In this document: positions 43,124-54,632 of the stretch, piece after piece
How the letters are laid out: each line of letters starts with the position of its first letter
Numbering within the stretch: position 1 is the stretch's first letter
NCBI GenBank assembly: GCA_002964805.2
Contig: PUDQ02000001.1
Location: forward strand, 1,760,001 to 1,824,000
Origin: Trametes villosa
Lineage: Eukaryota; Basidiomycota; Agaricomycetes; Polyporales; Polyporaceae
DNA: 64,000 nucleotides
Direction of reading: 5' to 3'
Notes under the pieces: generated by a model
The model's database searches: none
What the model was told of the DNA's origin: nothing
What the model saw: the letters and a program-made list of their open reading frames with translations, nothing else
Translations under genes and position numbers: made by a program

Positions 43124-43535
43124 CGACGCCGAGGACGAGAGCGAGCGCGCTGTGCGTGACGGCGGCGAGGAAAAGCTGGAGAGACGCGTCGGGCGCCGGG
43201 GCCGGCAAGCGGGACGGGGGCGCGGGAGGGCGCGCCGGGCGGTGCCGCGGGGCCCCGGAAAGGAAGGAGGTCAAGAATGAGGAATGCGCCGACGAATTGC
43301 CGGGGGAGGGGGATGATATCATTTGACCCTGCAGTCCCACCACACCGACGTCTGCACTGACATCGATCCCGATGAGCATCGATACAAGCAAGCTTAGCAC
43401 CCCCGCCGCCCAGCCGCGCACGGCCCGCACATCCCACTCACCGGCCGGGTCCCGCGTCCTGTCCCTCAAATAGCGGGGGTCCCCCTTCTCGGTGCCCCAT
43501 CCCTCCTCTTTCCCCCATCTACCCCCACAGTCGAA
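43124..43535. other. divergent promoter region PAN5 / aldo-keto reductase
   Basis: A 412-bp stretch between two divergent genes. No clear core promoter motif was recognised. Confidence 0.5.
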
Positions 43536-45107
43536 ATGGCCACCACCGTCACCCTCCAGCGCACTGGCGACAAGGTATGTCTTTCGCGTTCTCTGTGACC
43601 GCACGCCGTGCTCATGAGCTTGCTTGACGCAGATGCCTCTTGTAGGGTAAGCATACAATCACTGCAGCTGAGTTTATCCACCTTTGACGCGTCGCGCACC
43701 ACGCTATCAGCTTCGGCCTCTGGAAGGTATGTCCCTGCAGTCACGTCCTTGCGCATATAACTGATAATGTACCCATGCAGGTCACCAAAGAGACCTGCGC
43801 CGACGTACGTCTTCTCTTGGTCTCGTGCACGCGTCGGACGCGTATTGACTCTGGACTTTAGACCGTCTACAACGCGATCAAGGCGGGATACCGCCTGCTT
43901 GACGGCGCTGCCGACTACGGCAATGAGAAGGAGGCCGGCGAGGGTGTCGCGCGCGCCATCAAGGATGGTCTCGTGAAGCGCGAGGATCTCTGTGAGTGTC
44001 CGTTTTATACCCTATTAGGGACGCGTCGCTGACAATATGGAAAGGGATCACTACCAAGGTTTGTTCGTACTGTCGCCGATTGGACGGCGGAAGCTGATAG
44101 CATGGGAACATAGCTGTGGAACACCAACCACAAGAAGGAGCACGTAAGTCATCCGTTACACCGACCGCCGCCTGCCTTACACTGACACCCGTTTATAGGT
44201 CGAGGCGGCCGCGAAATACTCCCTGAAGCTCTGGGGCCTTGACTACTTCGACCTCTACCTCGTTCACTTCCCCATCTCGATCGAGTACATCGAGCCTAGC
44301 GTCAAGTTCCCCCCTGAGTGGTGGGGCCTCGACGGCAAGATTCACCCGGGTACGTGTCCAGATGGCTGTAACGAGACGCCTATATTGATCTTAGTGTCTC
44401 TGTAGTCAACGTTCCCTTCCAGGAGACCTGGACTGAGGTTGAGAAGCTCGTCGACCAGGGTTTGGCCAAGAACATTGGTGTTAGGTGCGTGAACTCTGGC
44501 TTAGCTGTGGCCTCGTTCTCACACAAGGCCATTACCAGCAACACTCAGGGATCGTTCCTCTACGATGTGTTGCGTTACGCCCGCATCCAGCCTCAGGTCC
44601 TGCAGGTTGAGATCCACCCCTACCTGACCCAGGAGCCCCTCATCGCGTACTGCAAGACTGTCGGCATTGCGATCACGGCATACTCCTCTTTCGGCCCCCA
44701 AGGCTACGTAGAGATCAACGCGCACAAGGGAGCTAAGGGCCTGTTCGAGCATGATGCTGTCGCCAGCATTGCCTCGAAGAAGGGAAAGAGTAAGCACGTC
44801 CGAGTATGTCGGGTAATGACTGAGGGGCTTACACCGTATGCAGCCCCCGCACAGATCCTCCTTCGCTGGGCTCTGGAGCAGGGTCTGGCTGTCATTCCCA
44901 AGTCGAACAACCACGAGCGCCTCGTGCAGAACCTGGAGAGCACGTCGTTCGAGCTGACCCAGGAGGAGGTCAAGTCGATTAGTGCGTTGAACATCGGCCT
45001 CCGGGTGAGTCATATGTCGTATTGTTGCGTCTCGTATGCATACTTATGAGTCCGTGCAGCTCAACGACCCTGCCGACCTCGACACCCGCCTCGCCATCTT
45101 TGCCTAG
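43536..45107 (+). CDS. NAD(P)H-dependent D-xylose reductase-type aldo-keto reductase
   Basis: A cytosolic AKR2-like enzyme that reduces xylose to xylitol, and often other aldoses. Twelve exons (39, 14, 16, 24, 130, 14, 30, 151, 79, 251, 161 and 48 nt) give exactly 318 residues, the family's usual length. The (beta/alpha)8 barrel begins '[18 protein letters not shown]'. The catalytic tetrad is Asp and Tyr in '[11 protein letters not shown]', Lys in 'WITTKLWNT' and His in 'LYLVHFPIS'. '[19 protein letters not shown]' and '[18 protein letters not shown]' are typical of xylose reductase. '[17 protein letters not shown]' is the cofactor phosphate site. The C-terminus '[14 protein letters not shown]' stops at 45107. 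The exceptional fragmentation of the first 60 codons is the odd point. In vivo substrate is inferred. Confidence 0.92.
43633..43726 (+). other. two micro-exons of the aldo-keto reductase
   Basis: Exon 2 is 14 nt (43633-43646, Met-Pro-Leu-Val-Gly) and exon 3 is 16 nt (43711-43726, Phe-Gly-Leu-Trp-Lys). Both are flanked by GT and AG and both are needed for the conserved barrel start. A third of 14 nt (44045-44058) carries the catalytic lysine. Confidence 0.85.
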
Positions 45108-45548
45108 AGTGTTCTCGGTGGTGTTATGGAGTCATTAAGGGCTTGGAGTCAAGGGCCGTACATGTAGCATTGCGCGTGGTGTGTAGGATAGACATGAATG
45201 CCGAAGAGCGACGTGTGCAAGTATGTGCCGGAGTATAAGAATCATCGTGAATCAGAGGCGCAGCACCATGCAAATGACTCGTTCTGAATGTGATTCTAGC
45301 CGCAGTCTGCAGAGTCTGTCGGGACGGACGAGGACGCGAGGCGTGTCGGCGCGGGCGTCAAGGGGCGGGACGGGGCGATTGAGTTGCGCAATGCGGTGCC
45401 GAGGTACGCGCAGCGGGCGTCTACCCCCGTACTCTCGATCGCGCACTGCGCAGCGGAGTTTGAAGCTCCGAGTACGGTGCTCTCTCTGCTCCAGGACGGG
45501 CGTATAAAGCCCACCGCTCCATCGCCCTCTCCTCCCACCAATCTCGCC
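45108..45548. other. intergenic upstream of the PB1 gene
   Basis: A 441-bp spacer. An in-frame extension of the PB1 gene is open back to 45384 but lies across the TATA-like site, so it is not used. Confidence 0.5.
45503..45509 (+). promoter_or_regulatory. TATA-like box upstream of the PB1 gene
   Basis: TATAAAG lies 40 bp before the ATG at 45549. The spacing suggests a short 5' UTR and favours the 45549 start over the upstream in-frame start. Confidence 0.5.
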
Positions 45549-48243
45549 ATGTCTCCCATCCAGTTCAAGTTCACCAAGCCCCCAGATGGTCTTGTGCGCC
45601 GTGTCACCTTCCAGGGCAAACCGTCCTGGAACGAGCTCGCCGGCAAGATCCAATCCCTATACAATATCCCCGCCCAGAGCATCGGCGTCTCGTACGTCGA
45701 TAGCGACGGCGACGAGGTCACGCTCAGCTCCGAGGAGGAACTGCAGGACTTCTACGTGTCCGCCTCCATGCAGCGCAGGGACGGGCCCCTCACGCTCGTC
45801 AAGTTCACCGTGCGCGACCTCGACTCGCTCCGCAGCGATAAGCCGCTCCCTGAGACCCCGCGCACGGCGTCCGGCCTGAACTACCGCAACACGTTCGGCC
45901 GCTCCGCCCCCGTCCTCTTTGAGATGGAGGTCGACGACGGCTGGCAGCCCATCCCGAATGGCCTCGCCGGGCTGTTCGCGGACGCGCCCCCGTCGGGAAA
46001 CAGTCCCCACGCGTTCGTCGAGGTTCTCGACAGCGACGCCGACGCTTCCCTGTCGCTCGAGAAGGACCGGCCGACGCCCCGCTCGTCCATCTACACCGAG
46101 TCCAGCATCCCCGAGATCAACCCGTCCCCGACGGCCGACAAGGGCAAGGCGCGGGCGCGCACTGAGGATCTCCACTCGGACACCGACACCATCTCCTCCG
46201 ACCAGTCCGTTGTCGCTGAGGAGAGCGGAAACAAGCACTCCATCCACGTCTACAACGCGAAGAACCGCAGCTCAGACGCTATCTTCGGCCTTATCAGGTC
46301 CAGTAGCCTTAGCCGTACTGCTACGGCCCCGCGTACGCCCACACCTAAGGGGAAGACGCCCACCCCAGCGACGAACGCGCCCGCAGCGGGCGCTCAGGAC
46401 GACGACCCCCCGCTCCCCGACCTCGACAATATGCCCGCGCCCCAGGCCAACATCGCCCACGACGTCGCCAATCTCTTCGGCATGCTCTCTGGTGTCCTCG
46501 CGTCCCACCCCGAGCTCTCCGAGGGCATCCGCAATATCGTCCGCAACGCTTCGAATGGTACGTACTGGCAGGGTCAACACGACTCCGTCGTCCGTGCTGC
46601 GGAGGAGATTCGCCGCAGCGCTCTCATCGGCGCAGATGAGATGCGCCGTGTCGCTGCAGACAGCCGGCGCTCCGCCGAGGAGGTAGCTGGCCGCAGAGTC
46701 GCGGACGCGTTGAGCAATGTGATCCGTGTCATTGCAGATATCACAAGCACCGCTGCCGCGGACTCCAGTGCGAACGCCGCCCCGAACGACATCACCACGT
46801 CTACGCCGATCGCCGAGAGGGATCCCTCTAGCGGTCGGGGCTGGGGCAACCATCCATGGACTTCAGGCTTCGACGGCGCGCGCGGTCGTGGAGGCTTCGG
46901 CGGACGCGGCCGGGGTGGCCACCATGGGCATCACGACTCGATGGGCTCCTGGGGCACTTTCGGCTCTCGCTGGGGTGAATGGGGCGGCACGCCGTTGCGC
47001 GGGCACCACCCGCTCGCTCCCTTCCCGCCTCCTCCTGGTCCGCCACCTCCGCCTCATAGCCGTCCTGGTAGGCCACCCGGTCCTCCGCCCCCGCCTGGTC
47101 CTCCGCCCCCGCCTGGTCATTCGCTCCCGCCTGGCCCCCCGCTCCCGCCTGGTCCTTTCTCGGGCATATCTCCTCCGCCTCCACCTCCGCTTCCACCACT
47201 TATCCCCGGAATCCCCCCTCCTCCCCCTCACATCCACGGCCCTGGCAGCATCTTCGGATCCCCCGCTGGACCTCTCCCGCACCACCATCGTCATGCCTCC
47301 CACGACCACTATGGACCGCCACCCTTTGGTCGCCACCACATGCACCGCGACTCCGGTGGATGGGGTGCCAGAGGACATCATCACTTTGGCTGGGGTGGCC
47401 ATATCCCTCCCGTCGATGCTGACTGGGCCGACACCGTCCCGCCCCTGCCACCCGCGCCGCCTGGTGAGGCCAACGGAGACGCTGAGGTCACCATGTACGG
47501 TGCGTCACCGGTGGACTCCCCCGAGAGCGCCAAGAAGGCGCTCCAGGTTGCTAAGGACCACTATCTCGCCGAGAAGGAACGCTACCGCCGCATCAGGGAG
47601 GAGCGGAAGAAGCGGAAGATGAACGTCTCGACGGACAGGTACGTCTGCTTCACGCGCGGATTCTCCCGGGCGAGCGAGCGTGCTGACCGCCTGCTCAGCG
47701 AAATGCGCGAGGTGCACGACAACAACCCGACCAGCTCCAACGACGTGCCGGAGCCCCCCGTTCGTCCTGCTGGCGAACCTTCGACTATAGAGCGCCGCAA
47801 CACCGTCGGCGATCAGGCTCAGATCATCAGCAACGCCCGCGGCCCGTTCCCGCAGTTGCAGCTCTTCCCCATGCCCCGCCGGTCGCACACGGTTTCCGGC
47901 GGAGGACACGGCCGCGAGGCCTCGTTCAGCTCGAACGCGACCTCCTTTGCCACAGCGCGCGCGGTGAACTCGATCACGAACCGCCTCAGCGACGTACGTG
48001 TTTCCTTTCCTCCGCACATGTTCGGCCCGATGCTGATGCGTCCGCCTCCCCGTGCAGATGGGCTTCACGGCTTCGCAGTACCCGGCTTTGGCCTCCAAGA
48101 TCGAGGCCCGCGTGCCCCGTTCTGGGGAGGTGAGCCAGGACCGCGAGGAGGGCATCGTCACTGAGATCGTCGAGGAGCTCGTGCAGACCTCGCCCCCTCC
48201 GCGGCACCCCCAGGCGTCCGGCTCCGGCTCTAGGGCCGCATGA
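45549..48243 (+). CDS. PB1-domain protein with proline-rich region
   Basis: The N-terminal 80 residues form a PB1 domain of the p62/Nbr1 type: 'MSPIQFKFTKPPDGLVRRVT' with 'WNELAGKIQSLYNIP' and the acidic OPCA-like 'YVDSDGDEVTLSSEEELQDF'. The next 300 residues are disordered, with GKARAR and acidic patches. A helical stretch follows with repeated Arg/Ala heptads (AAEEIRRSALIGADEMRRVA). A Gly/His/Arg-rich and then strongly proline-rich region spans about 46880-47300. Then comes a Lys/Arg-rich helix 'YRRIREERKKRKMN', a probable 60-nt intron at 47638-47697 with no stop in frame, and a last exon from 48057 encoding 'MGFTASQYPALASKIEARVP'. The 'MGF' start resembles a UBA domain but is too short to assert. 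It may be an Nbr1-like autophagy adaptor; no ZZ or FW domain is seen. Confidence 0.78.
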
Positions 48244-50916
48244 GCTCGTCGCCGTTCTCGCACGGCCGGATGAGTGAGAGGTGTAAGATATACGACGCGG
48301 CGGTATGCTTAAGGCTTCATTTATCCTCGGACTGTTTTCTGTTGTACGACTCCCTCGCTTGACGGGGTGCGCTCTAAGGTAGTAGTACGCTTTCCCCCTT
48401 CTTGAAATCCCCGACCCCAAATCCCCCTCTTCTCCATCGTAGTAAAGGTAGGTCTTTCATATTCCATAAAAACCGGCTGCCCCTCGTGGGTGGTCCGAAA
48501 ATATATTACGTTGTACTAGTATTCTGCAATGTGTGATTGCGTGAATTAGGGCTGCTAGGCTGCTGAAGGACGCAGAATGTCAGTGTCAGTCATGTCAAAG
48601 GCCGGCCTTATATAACGCGGCGGTGGGAGCGCCACCACGTTCGGGGATGGCGTTGTACCTCGAAGGCAGGTACGGGGGCTGTTCACGCTGGAATTTGAGA
48701 GTACCTAAGTCGGGTGCCACTCCGAAGGCTACTCAGGAAGTCTATACACTTCCATGAGCGACCCGGGAAAGCGTGCGCGCTGTTCATGCTTGCGAGGAGA
48801 TGTCCGGTAGAGGTGATGGTGGGTAGCTTGGGGACGTCTGGGGGACATGTTTGAACGCCGGAGAACAAAGCAAGGTTGTATTTTATTGACAGCGCGGGAT
48901 TCGTCTTGCACACGAGGCTAGCAGCTATGGCGCTCTACAGGTAACGCATGCTGTCCAACAGCTCGAGCCTCGAGGATATCGCGAGGGGGAAGAAAGCAAG
49001 GACAATTCCCGACGTACGTGACGTGAGGGCCTCGGTCAGCCGTAGCAATAGCTGGCGGCTGGGTAGGCGTTTTTGGACGAGTGGCAAGAGGGTAGAGAGA
49101 GGGACTCAACGGGAGCATGAATGCTTCATGTTGCGGAATTCCGAGTCCTGGGTTCCGAGTGGCGAAGCTCCGAGCGTTGGCTTGCTGCAGTGGCACGACG
49201 CACGAGGGATTGCACTTATATGAATTCATTCCAGTACGAGAAAGCCCTTCGTTGTAAACTCGGTGGCATCCATCGTCGCAAGTGAGGCAGGGGTAGGCCT
49301 GTGGAGGCTGGAGGGTTAGAAGAGGGGGTGATCGGCGAGTGATCGAGAGGCTGACGGTGTGTGGACAAAGCGGGTGGGCGCCAAATGTGCCACCCAGATC
49401 CCGGATCGGTCGTACCAGCGTCGTAGGTTGACGACTCGGAGGTAATCCCCTCGCGGCGAACGTGCCCTTCGCCTGGGGTTCCATTCAGAAGCGGCGACAC
49501 CCGCAGAGCGATCAGTGTGATCGTAGAGGAGGGTTGGCCGCCGGGGCTAGCCGCTACTAGAGAAAAAAGGTGAAGGCCACAGTGAGTGCCTGCACATCTT
49601 TCTGTACGATGTGGCTCATATTGGGGGGACTTCAGAGCCTCTGAATTGCGGCCGAATACACCTGCAGAAGAAAGATGGAGCATATGTGAGTGGGTCTGGC
49701 ATGGGGTAGAGTCGAGAGACTGATAAGTACCTCCCACAGAATTCGCCGGCCGGCGCCCTGTCGTTAATGAATGCCTCGCGCCTTCGCGGAAGCAAATGCA
49801 CCTACCGCCCACGCGGCGTACTTGCGCAGGGCTCGTGCCGAAGCCGTCAGCCTCCTTCCGCAGGCGTTCCCGCGTTCACGCCGCTTGGGGGTGCGGTCCA
49901 CGAGACGATGTGCCACTCGCGTGCGTGTCGGCCTGGGAACCCTGCAGCGACGAGATCGCGCCCCTTGATCGTCTAGCTGCAGGATGCCTCTAAAAAGTCT
50001 GTCTGTGCCGGCTTCATTGATGCGTGCGCTCCAGTAAACGAGTCCGAGTATGGCGGATTCGGCTTCCTTTGTCTCTGGCAGGGGGGCACAGCCGGGCCCG
50101 TCCTACCCATCCTACTCAAATGCTGAGTGAGAACCGTCATCCCTCCGGAGATGAAATACTGAATCAACCGTGTTCCAGGTGATTTGAGGGACGAGAAGGT
50201 CCGGCGGCGACCGCTGTCGCGGGCGTGGGCCGCCGACGGGCGGTCGACGCAGCGCGACCTGGGCGATCTCGTCAGTATAAAAACACCACGGACTATGCGG
50301 CTGGAATCTTTCACCTCCCGCTCTGAAGGCCTGATAAAGCAGCGGCCGAGTTAGTCGCCCGACGACGACAGCGGTGCGCGTCGGCTATTGTCCGCGATTT
50401 GGGGAAATCCCCGCCCGATGCAACGTGGGTTCCGCCCGTGACCCGGCCTCGTCCTCTCGCCTGCGGGCCCCGGTACTTCTGCCACGCCCCGCGCGCATTA
50501 TCGGTGAGCTCGACGGTCGTGGGGGGTGCTAAGACGCAGCCGAGGGGAGCTAACGCTGAAGCGGCAGGGTCGCCTACAGTGCCAAACAACAGTATATGGT
50601 AGGTCGCCCTTATACCTCTCCCCTTTTCCCGCGCCTCACTGATTGATTTTCCGCCATGCCACCCCCAGCGAGTACAAGTCCAAGCTCTCCTCCCCGAGTA
50701 CAAGGTCGCCAGGACCGCCCCCCGCTGCCCTCATTGTCCCCCGACCTCGCTACTTAAGCCGCCCTCTCGCGCGTCTCTACCTCAAGAATCGTGATACCTG
50801 GCCACTATCGCAGCAGGGAGGGGCGTCGAATTTACCAGATACTCGCGAAGGTGCGTCTCCTTTGTTCCTTTGGAGGCTTTAAGCGCGACGCGCTTACCGC
50901 AGTGACCACACCGAAG
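48244..50916. other. gene-poor 2.7-kb stretch with isolated TATA-like sites
   Basis: No protein gene can be supported. Open frames such as 49216-49812 (minus) lack motifs and have no splice context. TATATAA at 48609-48615 and TATAAAAA at 50276-50283 are strong core-promoter-like words without an assigned gene. The last 150 bp must hold the promoter of the F-box gene at 50917. No tRNA or terminal repeat was recognised. Confidence 0.45.
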
Positions 50917-52656
50917 ATGGCTGCTCTCTCTCAACTCCCCCCATCTCACACCCTCAACCAGTCTCGCAACCCCCTCGAGCAGTGGGACACCGACGAGCTC
51001 ATCAAGACGTATCTCAGAAACAGCCAAGAGCCCAAGATGGACCCCGATCGCGAGCTCATGCGGACGCGCCTGAAGATGTTCCGCGTACGCGTGTACGAGC
51101 TCGAGAAACTCCGCGCAAGCATCCGCCCCAGCTCCAGCGACGAGTTCGACCGCGAGCTCGCCGCGGTCCTGTACAAGCGCAAGCTCCTCCTCTGGATGGC
51201 ATTCCCCATCCGCGACCTCCCCAACGAGATCCTCACCACCATCTTCCGCTTCGTCGTCTGGAGCTCCTCCGGCGCCGACCAGGCCACGCAACATCGCCTC
51301 TGGCTGTCGTGGGTCTGCCGGCGCTTCCGCGAGGTTGCGCTCGCCGACTCGACGCTGTGGAACTCTGTATGGTTCCGCGAGGCCCCGCCGTGGCAGCGCT
51401 CGCTCACCTTCATCGAGCGTGCGGGCACCGCGCCAATCGATATTCGTATCGATGAGCTCGAGCGGCCGGAGGGCTTCCCCGACGCGCCCCCCAAGCATCC
51501 ACCCATCACCGTCCCCCAGATCAACATCCTGCTGGACGCGCTCGTGCCGAGGATCCACCAGCTCAGGATCATCGTCGTCGTCCTCGAAGACATCGACGTC
51601 ATCGAGAAGTTCATGCAGCGCATCTCCTCCGCCGGGCACCCCGAGATCCTCGAGCGCATCGAGGTGCACCGCACCGGCTCGCCGTATCTGTGGCCCCGGG
51701 AGCGGTCTGATGGCGCGGGGGGCGACTTCCCCCTCACCTTGAGCCCGGCGACGAAACTCAGGTGGCTCTCCTTGAACGGCGTTACCACCAAGTGGGCCAC
51801 CTTCCCCCCTACCAACCTGCGGACGCTCGACCTGCGCCGGATGTGCGTGCAGGCGTGCCCCACCTCTGACCGCTGGTCGGAGATGCTCGCCGCCTCGCCC
51901 GACCTGTTCAAGCTCTCGCTCGACGCGGCCGGGCCGCAGCTGGCGACGGGGCGGCTGGGCGGCATCCGGGCGATCGACCTCCCGCACCTGCGCGACCTGA
52001 CGATCGGGGACATGAGCTGCCTGTACGCGCTGCACACGCTCGCCCACATGCACGCACCGAACGTGATGAGCCTCGCGCTCATGTCGCTCACCGGCCAGGA
52101 CTACGGGCCGCTGGTGGAGATGCTGGCGGGGCGCTTCCCGGCGGTGCGGCTGCTGCACGTGCAGGGGATGGAGACGAGCAAGACGGACCTGAACGTGCGG
52201 CGCAGCGTGCGCTGGTTCGAGTCGATGCCGCACCTGCGGCTGTTCAAGTTCTCGCAGCTCAAGCCGTACATGCTCGAGGCGCTCCTCGCAGACCCGCGCG
52301 CGGACCGGCTCGTGGACGAGATGGACGTGCAGGACGACGCGACGGACGGGGAGGAGGAGGAGCGGCCGGTGATCTGCCCCGAGCTGCAGACGCTGCACTT
52401 CCAGCTGCAGGGCGAGAAGGACATCTCGACGCTCGTGAAGGGCCGCAAGGACTTGGGCGTGCCGCTGAAGCGCGTGTACATCCCGAACACGAACCAGGCG
52501 AACGTGGGGCCGGAGGAGGCGGCGAGGATCCGCGAGAACGTGGGCCAGCTGTGTGTGATCCACCACCTGTTCTTGACCGAGGAGGAGGACATTATCCACG
52601 AGGAGATGGCGAACTCGCTTGGGCTGAGCGTGCGGTGGAGGCGGTATAAGAGGTAG
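50917..52656 (+). CDS. F-box protein with LRR-like C-terminus
   Basis: An intronless 579-residue protein. The ATG at 50917 (ACCGAAGATGG context) starts 'MAALSQLPPSHTLNQSRNPL'. A heptad-like helix follows (LMRTRLKMFRVRVYELEKLR). The F-box is 'IRDLPNEILTTIFRFVVWSS' with 'WLSWVCRRFREVALADSTLW' then NSV. This is the most common Agaricomycete F-box arrangement, with an N-terminal coil before the F-box. The remainder has irregular leucine repeats ('TKLRWLSLNGVTTKWATFPP', 'LPHLRDLTIGDMSCLYAL'). An upstream in-frame extension to 50791 has no homology and is not used. The 3' two thirds are nearly all G/C at third positions, which also opens a long spurious frame on the other strand. Confidence 0.82.
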   Translation: MAALSQLPPSHTLNQSRNPLEQWDTDELIKTYLRNSQEPKMDPDRELMRTRLKMFRVRVYELEKLRASIRPSSSDEFDRELAAVLYKRKLLLWMAFPIRDLPNEILTTIFRFVVWSSSGADQATQHRLWLSWVCRRFREVALADSTLWNSVWFREAPPWQRSLTFIERAGTAPIDIRIDELERPEGFPDAPPKHPPITVPQINILLDALVPRIHQLRIIVVVLEDIDVIEKFMQRISSAGHPEILERIEVHRTGSPYLWPRERSDGAGGDFPLTLSPATKLRWLSLNGVTTKWATFPPTNLRTLDLRRMCVQACPTSDRWSEMLAASPDLFKLSLDAAGPQLATGRLGGIRAIDLPHLRDLTIGDMSCLYALHTLAHMHAPNVMSLALMSLTGQDYGPLVEMLAGRFPAVRLLHVQGMETSKTDLNVRRSVRWFESMPHLRLFKFSQLKPYMLEALLADPRADRLVDEMDVQDDATDGEEEERPVICPELQTLHFQLQGEKDISTLVKGRKDLGVPLKRVYIPNTNQANVGPEEAARIRENVGQLCVIHHLFLTEEEDIIHEEMANSLGLSVRWRRYKR

Positions 52657-53097
52657 AGGGGGATGGGGAGACGATGTCGACGATCGAAGTATTTATTGCT
52701 TGTATATAGCTTGTATCGCTAACGCTGACGGAGTCTGCTCGCCTACTACGTTAATTGCTACAATAACATTCAGTTCCTTTGTCCCCATCGTTGGCGAAGG
52801 TGTTTGCGCAACATCGGTGTGTAGGTTGAGCGCGATGCGTCTGTTTGCATGCTGCGCGCGTACAAACACGTTGGAGTTGGCGCGGAAGGGCGGGTGCACG
52901 TGACATGGGCGTGATGCGCGTTGTTTGGGGTCGTATACGCGACTGCAGAGGCGCGACGCGGTTGGACGTGTTCAGTTCGATCGCGTCTACGCGACTTCCC
53001 AACTCCCAGTCCAACCGCTCCGCTTATGGCCTTCCTCTCATAGTCTCCACCACCTCCCCCCTCAACGCCCTCGACGCCCGCAAGACCCTCACGCGCC
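52657..53097. other. intergenic upstream of homeodomain gene 1
   Basis: A 441-bp spacer containing the F-box 3' UTR and the homeodomain promoter. No other feature was recognised. Confidence 0.5.
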
Positions 53098-54044
53098 ATG
53101 TCGCCCCCGCTCTCCCCAACCGTCTCGGCATGCTCTCTCGACTCCATACAGACCGCGCCGCCGCGGTTAGCGTTGGGCCAGCCGTCGACGCGCAAACGGC
53201 TCGCGCCTGCGCAAACAGGCGCGCTTGTCTCCGTGTTCGAGGTCAAGACTCACCCCTCGCGCGAGGAGCGCGCATTACTCGCCGCCGAGCTTGGCATGTG
53301 CGTACACCGTTCCCTACAAGCCCCTCACCTGTACCCGTGCTGACCGCGCGCGCATACAGGGAGCTCAAAGCCGTCAACGCCTGGTTCCAAAACAAACGGC
53401 GCACGCTCAAGAAGAACTGCTCCGGGTGCGGCTGGTCGAAGGGCACGCTCCCCGAGAACAAGCACGTCCGGCCCGCGAACGCGCTCAGGAGCCTGCCCCG
53501 GAGCGAGAGCCCGATCTCGCTCGAGCGCGTCGTGTCTTCGCACGAGCTGCCGTACAAGCCGAAGCCGCTGCAGGCGCCGCGCGCTCCGACGACGCCCCGA
53601 CGCCGAGCAGGGACGGAAATGTCGAGGGAGATATGGGAGTACCTGCCTTCGTCCCCGCCGACGCGGCCGTCTTCACCTGGGCACACCGAGCCCGTCTTGG
53701 CTATGGGGACGCGGGAGAAGAGGGCACTTTCGCTCGAGTGGGCATGCGCCAAAGCCCGAGTGGTGCGCAAGACGGTGAAGAGCCGACCAGCGGACACGGA
53801 CGAAGAGGAGGATGAGGACGTGCCGATGCTCGTCCTAGACGCCGTCCCGCGAGACAAGCGCTCCTCGGGCGACAACGAGACCGACACGGACGAGGAGGAT
53901 GACGAGGTTATTACACCCAACGTCAGCACCGAGCTACTTCCTCCGTTCGTGGTCTCTCCCGACGGTGGGGAGAAGGGGCCAGGGAAGGACGTGGACATGG
54001 AAGCGGCGATGGCGCTGCTGCGATTCATGGCGCCGAAGGCGTGA
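53098..54044 (+). CDS. homeodomain transcription factor 1
   Basis: A 294-residue nuclear protein in two exons (53098-53297 and 53360-54044). The homeodomain spans about residues 28-85. 'LVSVFEVKTHPSREERALLA' forms helix 1 and turn, 'AELGMELKAVNAWFQNKRRT' includes the end of helix 2 and recognition helix 3 with WFQNKR. It is a non-TALE 60-residue type. The 62-nt intron splits the ATG of 'LGM|ELK', inside the homeodomain. Downstream is a CxxC-like 'CSGCGWSKG', then 'SREIWEYLPSSPP', the motif 'LSLEWACAKARVVRK' and an Asp/Glu-rich stretch (DTDEEEDEDVPML). It is not an obvious mating-type HD1/HD2 protein. A related gene lies 3.6 kb downstream on the same strand. Confidence 0.85.
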
Positions 54045-54632
54045 GCGGGAGGGGAGGAGTGCAAGTTCTGTACGACCATGGACTGGAACCTTCGGAGGGA
54101 TATTTTCTGTACGTTGTGCGGTGTGAAGCTGGATGTGTAGAGATGACGTGATGACTATTTACGACGGTACTTTATTCGAACCCTCGCTGTGCATACTGTC
54201 TTACATGTTGTCTTGAGCTGAGTCGGTCGGGTAGTGCATGGAACGGACCCTACGCATATGCATGTTTTGTCCATACCAAGCGTCGGCCGGGCATGTTCCA
54301 GACTGGGCTGGGGACTGACCGGAGTGTTGCAACGGAGCTGGCGGTGAGAGACAGATGGATCGTGCTGTCACCGGACGCTCTCGGCACAGCCGCGCAGGGC
54401 TCAGATGGCCGCTAAAGTAAAAACATACCTCTCCTCCACTCCCCCGCCTCCCCCTCTTCCCCTCTCCCTACAGCTTCCGCCCCCAGGCGCCCCGCCCGGA
54501 GGACGACATATATATCTGCCAGCACCGTCGTCAGCGATCCGCTCCTGCGACCCGTCTCTCCTTTAGTCCCCAGCCTACCCCGCACCCCGCACCGCGCTCG
54601 CACTCGGCGGCCTCCGAGCAGCCCCGCCCACC
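54045..54632. other. intergenic upstream of the lyase-like gene
   Basis: A 588-bp spacer; apart from the TATA-like site at 54508 nothing was recognised. Confidence 0.5.
54508..54515 (+). promoter_or_regulatory. TATA-like box of the lyase-like gene
   Basis: ATATATAT lies 118 bp upstream of the ATG at 54633 in an otherwise C-rich leader. Position suits a core promoter with a C-rich 5' UTR. Confidence 0.5.

Noticed and set aside
45384..45548. N-terminal extension of the PB1 protein
   Set aside because: It has no homology-like features and crosses the TATAAAG site 40 bp before the PB1 ATG, and PB1 proteins of this type normally start at the domain.
50782..52599. 605-codon open frame on the minus strand opposite the F-box gene
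   Set aside because: It is the mirror of a G+C-rich-third-position coding exon. The translation is Arg/Leu/Glu/Val/His-rich without domains, whereas the plus strand has a clear F-box.
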